The notes under the pieces are model-generated. The model searched no databases and was not told the origin of the DNA. It worked only from the letters and a program-made list of their open reading frames with translations. A stretch of 9,507 bases of DNA. Source: Pseudomonadota bacterium. GTDB taxonomy: Bacteria; Pseudomonadota; Alphaproteobacteria; Rhizobiales; Xanthobacteraceae. Where the stretch lies: NCBI GenBank assembly GCA_021823875.1, contig JAKAMD010000110.1, forward strand, positions 1-9,507. The letters are read 5' to 3'. The position numbers and the translations under genes are program-made. Below, one piece after another: positions 6,448 to 9,507 of the stretch (position 1 is the first letter of the stretch; each line of letters starts with the position of its first letter).

Positions 6448-8998
6448 CATCAATGGCCAGCTTTCAAGCGTTTCCTACGCACCCTTTGCCGGCAATGTGA
6501 ATCCGGACGAAGGCGGCCAGGCGCACGCCGAACAGATCCGCGCGGACCTTGCCAAAATCGCGCCGCTCAGCCGGTCGATCCGCCTCTATTCGTCGACCGG
6601 CGGCGTCGAAATGGTGCCGCCGATCGCCGCCGAGTACGGCCTGCGCGTTACGGTCGGCGCCTGGATCGACAAGCACGCCGATCGCAACGAGCGTGAAATC
6701 CAATCGGCCATCGCACTCGCCAAGCACAACAGCAACGTCAAAAGCGTGATCGTCGGCAACGAGACGATCTACCGCGCCGACCAGACCGTCCCGGAGCTGA
6801 TCAAGAAGATCCAGCGGGTCAAGCACGCCACCAATGTGCCGGTCTCGACCGGTGAAATCTGGAACGTGTGGCTCGAGCATCCCGAGCTGGTCTCGGCGGT
6901 CGACTACATCGCGGCGCATATCCTGCCCTATTGGGAAGGCATTTCCGCCGACCATGCCGCCAACCAGGCCATCCTGATCTACGACAAGCTGCGTCAGGCC
7001 TATCCCGGCAAGCGCGTGGTGATCGCCGAATTCGGCTGGCCGAGCGCCGGCTACAATCTCAAGGGTGCCGAACCCGGCCGGCTGACCCAGGCCGAGGTAT
7101 TGCGTGAGTTCGTCTCGCAGGCCCGCGCCTATGGCATCGAATACAACATCGTCGAGGCCATCGATCAGCCGTGGAAGGTCTTCGAAGGCAGCGTCGGCCC
7201 CTATTGGGGCATGTTCAATGCCGCCCGCCAGCCCAAATTCGCCTGGACCGGTCCGATCAGCGATCCCGGCTATTGGCAGATCGCCGGCTTGGCGCTGGTG
7301 GTGAGCTTGCTGCTGTCGCTGCCGATCCTGGCAATGCGCGGCCTGACCTTCGGCCAGGCCCTCATGATGGCGACAGCGGCCAACGGCGTCGGCGCCTGGG
7401 CGGCCGCTGTGTTCGCTTATTGGGACGGCCATTACTTCGTGCCGGGCGCCGCCTTCGCGCTCGGTCTCGGCACCGTGCTGCTCATCCCGCTGGTTGTGAT
7501 TGCGCTGGCCCGCATCGAAGAGATCGCGGCCATCGCCTTTGGCCGGCGACCGCGCCGGCTGATCGGCTCTTCGCCGATGGCCGCCGCGAGTGAGGCGCCG
7601 GCGCCGAAAGTGTCGATCCACATTCCGGCCTATCGCGAGCCGCCGGAGATGCTCAAGCTGACGCTCAACGCGGTGGCCGCGCTCGACTACCCGAATTTCG
7701 AGTGCGTGGTGATGATCAACAACACCCCCGATCCGGCGCTGTGGCAGCCGGTCGAGGAGCATTGCCGCACACTTGGCCCGCGCTTCAAATTCGTGCTCGC
7801 CAATAACCTGGCCGGCTTCAAGGCCGGCGCCCTGCGGCTGGCCTTGCAGCACACCGCGCCCGACGCCGAGGTGATCGGCGTCATCGACGCCGACTATGTC
7901 GTGGACAAGGACTGGCTGAAGGACCTGATGCCGCAGTTCAGCGATCCGCAAGTCGGCCTGGTGCAGGCGCCGCAGGATCATCGTGACGGCGACCGCAGTC
8001 TCACTCATAATGCGATGAACGGCGAATATGCCGGCTTCTTCGACATCGGCATGGTGCAGCGGAACGAGGCCAATGCCATCATCGTGCACGGCACCATGTG
8101 CCTGATCCGCCGTTCGGCCATGGACGCGGTCGGCGGCTGGTCGAGCGACACCATTTGCGAGGACACCGATCTCGGCCTCACCTTGCTGGAGAACGGCTGG
8201 CACGCGCACTACACCAACCGCCGTTACGGTCACGGCCTGCTGCCGGACAATTTCGAGGCCTTCAAGAAACAGCGCGATCGCTGGGCTTATGGCGGCTTCC
8301 AGATCGTCAAGAAGCACTGGCGCCGGTTCCTGCCGGGCGCCAGCCAGCTGACCACCGATCAAAAACGCGAATTCGCGCTCGGCTGGGTCAATTGGCTCGG
8401 TGCTGAATCGCTCGGCGTGGTGGTCGCGATCCTCAACATTATCTGGGTGCCGATCGTCGCCTTCCTCGACATCGCCGTGCCTGACCGCATTCTGACGCTG
8501 CCGATCATTGCGAGCTTCGCGGTCTCGTTCATGCACTTCCTCACGCTCTACCGGCTGCGCCTCAAGGCCGACCCGGGCAAGTTGCTGGGTTCGATGGTGG
8601 CGGCCATGTCGGTGCAATGGACGGTGGCGCGCGCGGTCAGCACCGGTCTGATCAAGGATCATCTGCCGTTCGTGCGTACCGACAAGGGCGGCGCCAAGCG
8701 CAGTGCCGACTTCCCGGCTTTCTGGGAGGCGGTGCTGGCGGTCCTCTTGATCCTCGGCGCCGTCGTGTTGGTCGAAACCAACATCAAGGATGTGCGCGAG
8801 ATCTACATCTTCGCCGGCGTGCTGGTGATCCAGAGCCTGCCCTTCATCGCCGCGGTCGGGCTGGCACTGCTTGAGCGTTCGCGCCTCAACGACTTCGCCT
8901 ATTGGCGGAGCCTCGACCTGCGGCTGCTGCCGCGGTTTGCCAAACGCATCCCGGCGCTCGCCAAAGCGAGTGCGCCGGAGGGCGAACGCGGGCAGTAA
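6359..8998 (+). CDS. ndvB: Cyclic beta-(1,3),(1,6)-glucan synthase, GH17 plus GT2 fusion (NdvB type)
   Basis: The 879-residue inner-membrane enzyme joins two catalytic units. A signal-anchor (about 4-22) leads into a GH17-like domain (about 34-300) with Glu135 in VGNET and Glu224 in AEFGWPSAG, expected in the periplasm. Three membrane segments (about 308-326, 333-352, 362-385) lead to a cytoplasmic GT2 domain (about 415-660) with IPAYREP (422-428), GFKAGAL (486-492), DAD (510-512), CEDTDLG (600-606) and QRDRW (638-642), the processive D, DxD, ED, (Q/R)xxRW pattern. About five more membrane segments follow (684-838). It would polymerise UDP-glucose into beta-1,3-glucan; the GH17 domain of Bradyrhizobium NdvB is known to create beta-1,3/1,6 branch points by chain transfer. 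The symbol is the Bradyrhizobium usage; Sinorhizobium ndvB is an unrelated, much larger beta-1,2-glucan synthase. The start is set by the in-frame stop just upstream and the hydrophobic N-terminus. Confidence 0.93.
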   Translation: MRTVAAVVALVACVQAGLWALAQTDLNAPDINGQLSSVSYAPFAGNVNPDEGGQAHAEQIRADLAKIAPLSRSIRLYSSTGGVEMVPPIAAEYGLRVTVGAWIDKHADRNEREIQSAIALAKHNSNVKSVIVGNETIYRADQTVPELIKKIQRVKHATNVPVSTGEIWNVWLEHPELVSAVDYIAAHILPYWEGISADHAANQAILIYDKLRQAYPGKRVVIAEFGWPSAGYNLKGAEPGRLTQAEVLREFVSQARAYGIEYNIVEAIDQPWKVFEGSVGPYWGMFNAARQPKFAWTGPISDPGYWQIAGLALVVSLLLSLPILAMRGLTFGQALMMATAANGVGAWAAAVFAYWDGHYFVPGAAFALGLGTVLLIPLVVIALARIEEIAAIAFGRRPRRLIGSSPMAAASEAPAPKVSIHIPAYREPPEMLKLTLNAVAALDYPNFECVVMINNTPDPALWQPVEEHCRTLGPRFKFVLANNLAGFKAGALRLALQHTAPDAEVIGVIDADYVVDKDWLKDLMPQFSDPQVGLVQAPQDHRDGDRSLTHNAMNGEYAGFFDIGMVQRNEANAIIVHGTMCLIRRSAMDAVGGWSSDTICEDTDLGLTLLENGWHAHYTNRRYGHGLLPDNFEAFKKQRDRWAYGGFQIVKKHWRRFLPGASQLTTDQKREFALGWVNWLGAESLGVVVAILNIIWVPIVAFLDIAVPDRILTLPIIASFAVSFMHFLTLYRLRLKADPGKLLGSMVAAMSVQWTVARAVSTGLIKDHLPFVRTDKGGAKRSADFPAFWEAVLAVLLILGAVVLVETNIKDVREIYIFAGVLVIQSLPFIAAVGLALLERSRLNDFAYWRSLDLRLLPRFAKRIPALAKASAPEGERGQ

Positions 8999-9005
8999 CG
9001 CGCGA

Positions 9006-9031
9006 CGCTGGCGGCACTCACGCCGCCAGCG
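9006..9031. terminator. Hairpin between convergent ndvB and M20 gene, likely bidirectional terminator
   Basis: CGCTGGCGGC (9006-9015) and GCCGCCAGCG (9022-9031) form a perfect ten-base GC-rich stem around a six-base loop, seven bases after the ndvB stop. On the plus strand only a short TTT follows and on the minus strand no T-run, so intrinsic termination would be weak by the classical rule. The position between two convergent genes still favours a transcript-ending or mRNA-stabilising role. The stop codon of the M20 gene (9018-9020) lies in the loop and its last codons in the right arm. Confidence 0.6.
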
Positions 9032-9507
9032 CGGTTTCCACCAGTTTGACCCAGTATAACGTCCCGAAAGGGATGACGTCGTCATTGAAATTGTAAGCCG
9101 GGTGATGCAAGCCCGCGCTGTCGCCATTTCCGATAAAGATGAAAGCGCCGGGCCGCGCGTTCAGCATGAAGGAAAAATCCTCCGCCCCCATCACCGGTGT
9201 CATGGCGGTATCGACCTTGTCGCGCCCGACGATCTCGCCTGCGACCTGGGCCGCGAAATCGGTCTGCGCCGCGTGGTTGACCAGCACCGGATAACCGCGC
9301 CGGTACTTGAGCGTTGCCTTCGCGCCATGGAGCGCGGCGGTTCCCTCCACCACCTCATGCAGGCGCTGTTCCAGCAGGTCGCGCACTTTGGGCGAGAGGC
9401 TGCGCGCGGTGCCGCCGAGTTTTGCGGTTTGCGGAATCACATTGTCAGTGCTGCCGGCGTGAAACATGCAGATCGACACCACCGCCGCTTCCAACGGATC
9501 GGCATTG
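9018..9507 (-). CDS. M20-family amidohydrolase (hippurate hydrolase-like), C-terminal part
   Basis: The visible 162 residues are the C-terminal part of a cytoplasmic metal-dependent amidohydrolase of the M20D/hippurate hydrolase type, usually about 390 residues. Members remove N-acyl groups from amino acids or act on related amides; the substrate here cannot be told. Motifs seen are the dimerisation-domain strand STDNVIPQTAKLGGTARSLS and, in the catalytic domain, MGAEDFSFML and GLHHPAYNFNDDVIPFG. The His in HHPAYNFND is a metal ligand in the family. The catalytic N-terminal half lies beyond the right edge; a TTG at 9494 is an internal Leu codon, not a start. It converges on ndvB with 19 bases between stops and ends within a hairpin. 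No functional link with the glucan genes is evident. Confidence 0.92.
   Translation of the reverse strand, partial: NADPLEAAVVSICMFHAGSTDNVIPQTAKLGGTARSLSPKVRDLLEQRLHEVVEGTAALHGAKATLKYRRGYPVLVNHAAQTDFAAQVAGEIVGRDKVDTAMTPVMGAEDFSFMLNARPGAFIFIGNGDSAGLHHPAYNFNDDVIPFGTLYWVKLVETALAA

Noticed and set aside
6464..9127. 887-codon open frame on the minus strand, almost the whole length of ndvB
   Set aside because: It mirrors ndvB codon structure; G/C-rich third positions remove stops from the opposite strand. The product is rich in His, Asp and Arg with no domain, and ndvB shows clear catalytic motifs.
1..9507. CRISPR arrays, insertion sequences, tRNA or rRNA genes, phage or defence genes
   Set aside because: No regularly spaced repeats, transposase motifs, tRNA-like folds or such coding regions were seen; the window looks like ordinary chromosomal metabolism and envelope genes.

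Overview
The window is GC-rich chromosomal DNA, with coding frames strongly biased to G or C at third positions. Gene content points to an alphaproteobacterium of the Hyphomicrobiales (Rhizobiales). The nearest recognisable match is the Bradyrhizobium type of cyclic beta-(1,3),(1,6)-glucan locus, so a Bradyrhizobium relative or a nearby Xanthobacteraceae/Nitrobacteraceae genus is likely. The genus cannot be fixed from the sequence alone.

Layout. Bases 1-2088 carry glmU followed by glmS (cut by the left edge) on the minus strand. These are two steps of UDP-GlcNAc synthesis that feed peptidoglycan and lipopolysaccharide. Divergent from glmU is a plus-strand pair. The first (2249-3379) is a membrane-anchored protein with a coiled coil, a long Pro/Ala linker and a SPOR-like C-terminus. 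The second (3402-3776) is a small four-helix membrane protein. The end of this pair overlaps, tail to tail, the end of a minus-strand gene (3742-5340) for a membrane protein with a GH17 glucanase/transglucosylase-type domain, the ndvC type. After a 310-base divergent intergenic region come two plus-strand genes. One is a small secreted four-cysteine protein (5651-6172, in the ndvD position). The other is an 879-residue GH17 plus GT2 fusion (6359-8998), the Bradyrhizobium-type ndvB beta-glucan synthase. A strong hairpin separates ndvB from the convergent, truncated gene of an M20-family amidohydrolase at the right edge.

How the genes work together. In the ndv cluster, the GT2 module of NdvB would polymerise glucose from UDP-glucose into a beta-1,3 chain and pass it through the inner membrane. 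The GH17 domains of NdvB and NdvC would then cut and re-join the chain on the periplasmic side to make branches and rings. The NdvD-like protein would assist in an unknown way. Such periplasmic glucans serve hypo-osmotic adaptation and, in Bradyrhizobium, soybean nodulation. The glm/SPOR half of the window is linked to cell-wall synthesis.

The ndv locus itself is a known type of system. The less explained parts are the ndvB leader region (a possible leader ORF, a dyad and a ribosome-binding site touching the start codon), the palindrome between ndvC and ndvD, the inverted repeat covering the glmU ribosome-binding site, the unnamed small membrane protein, and the four-cysteine protein.
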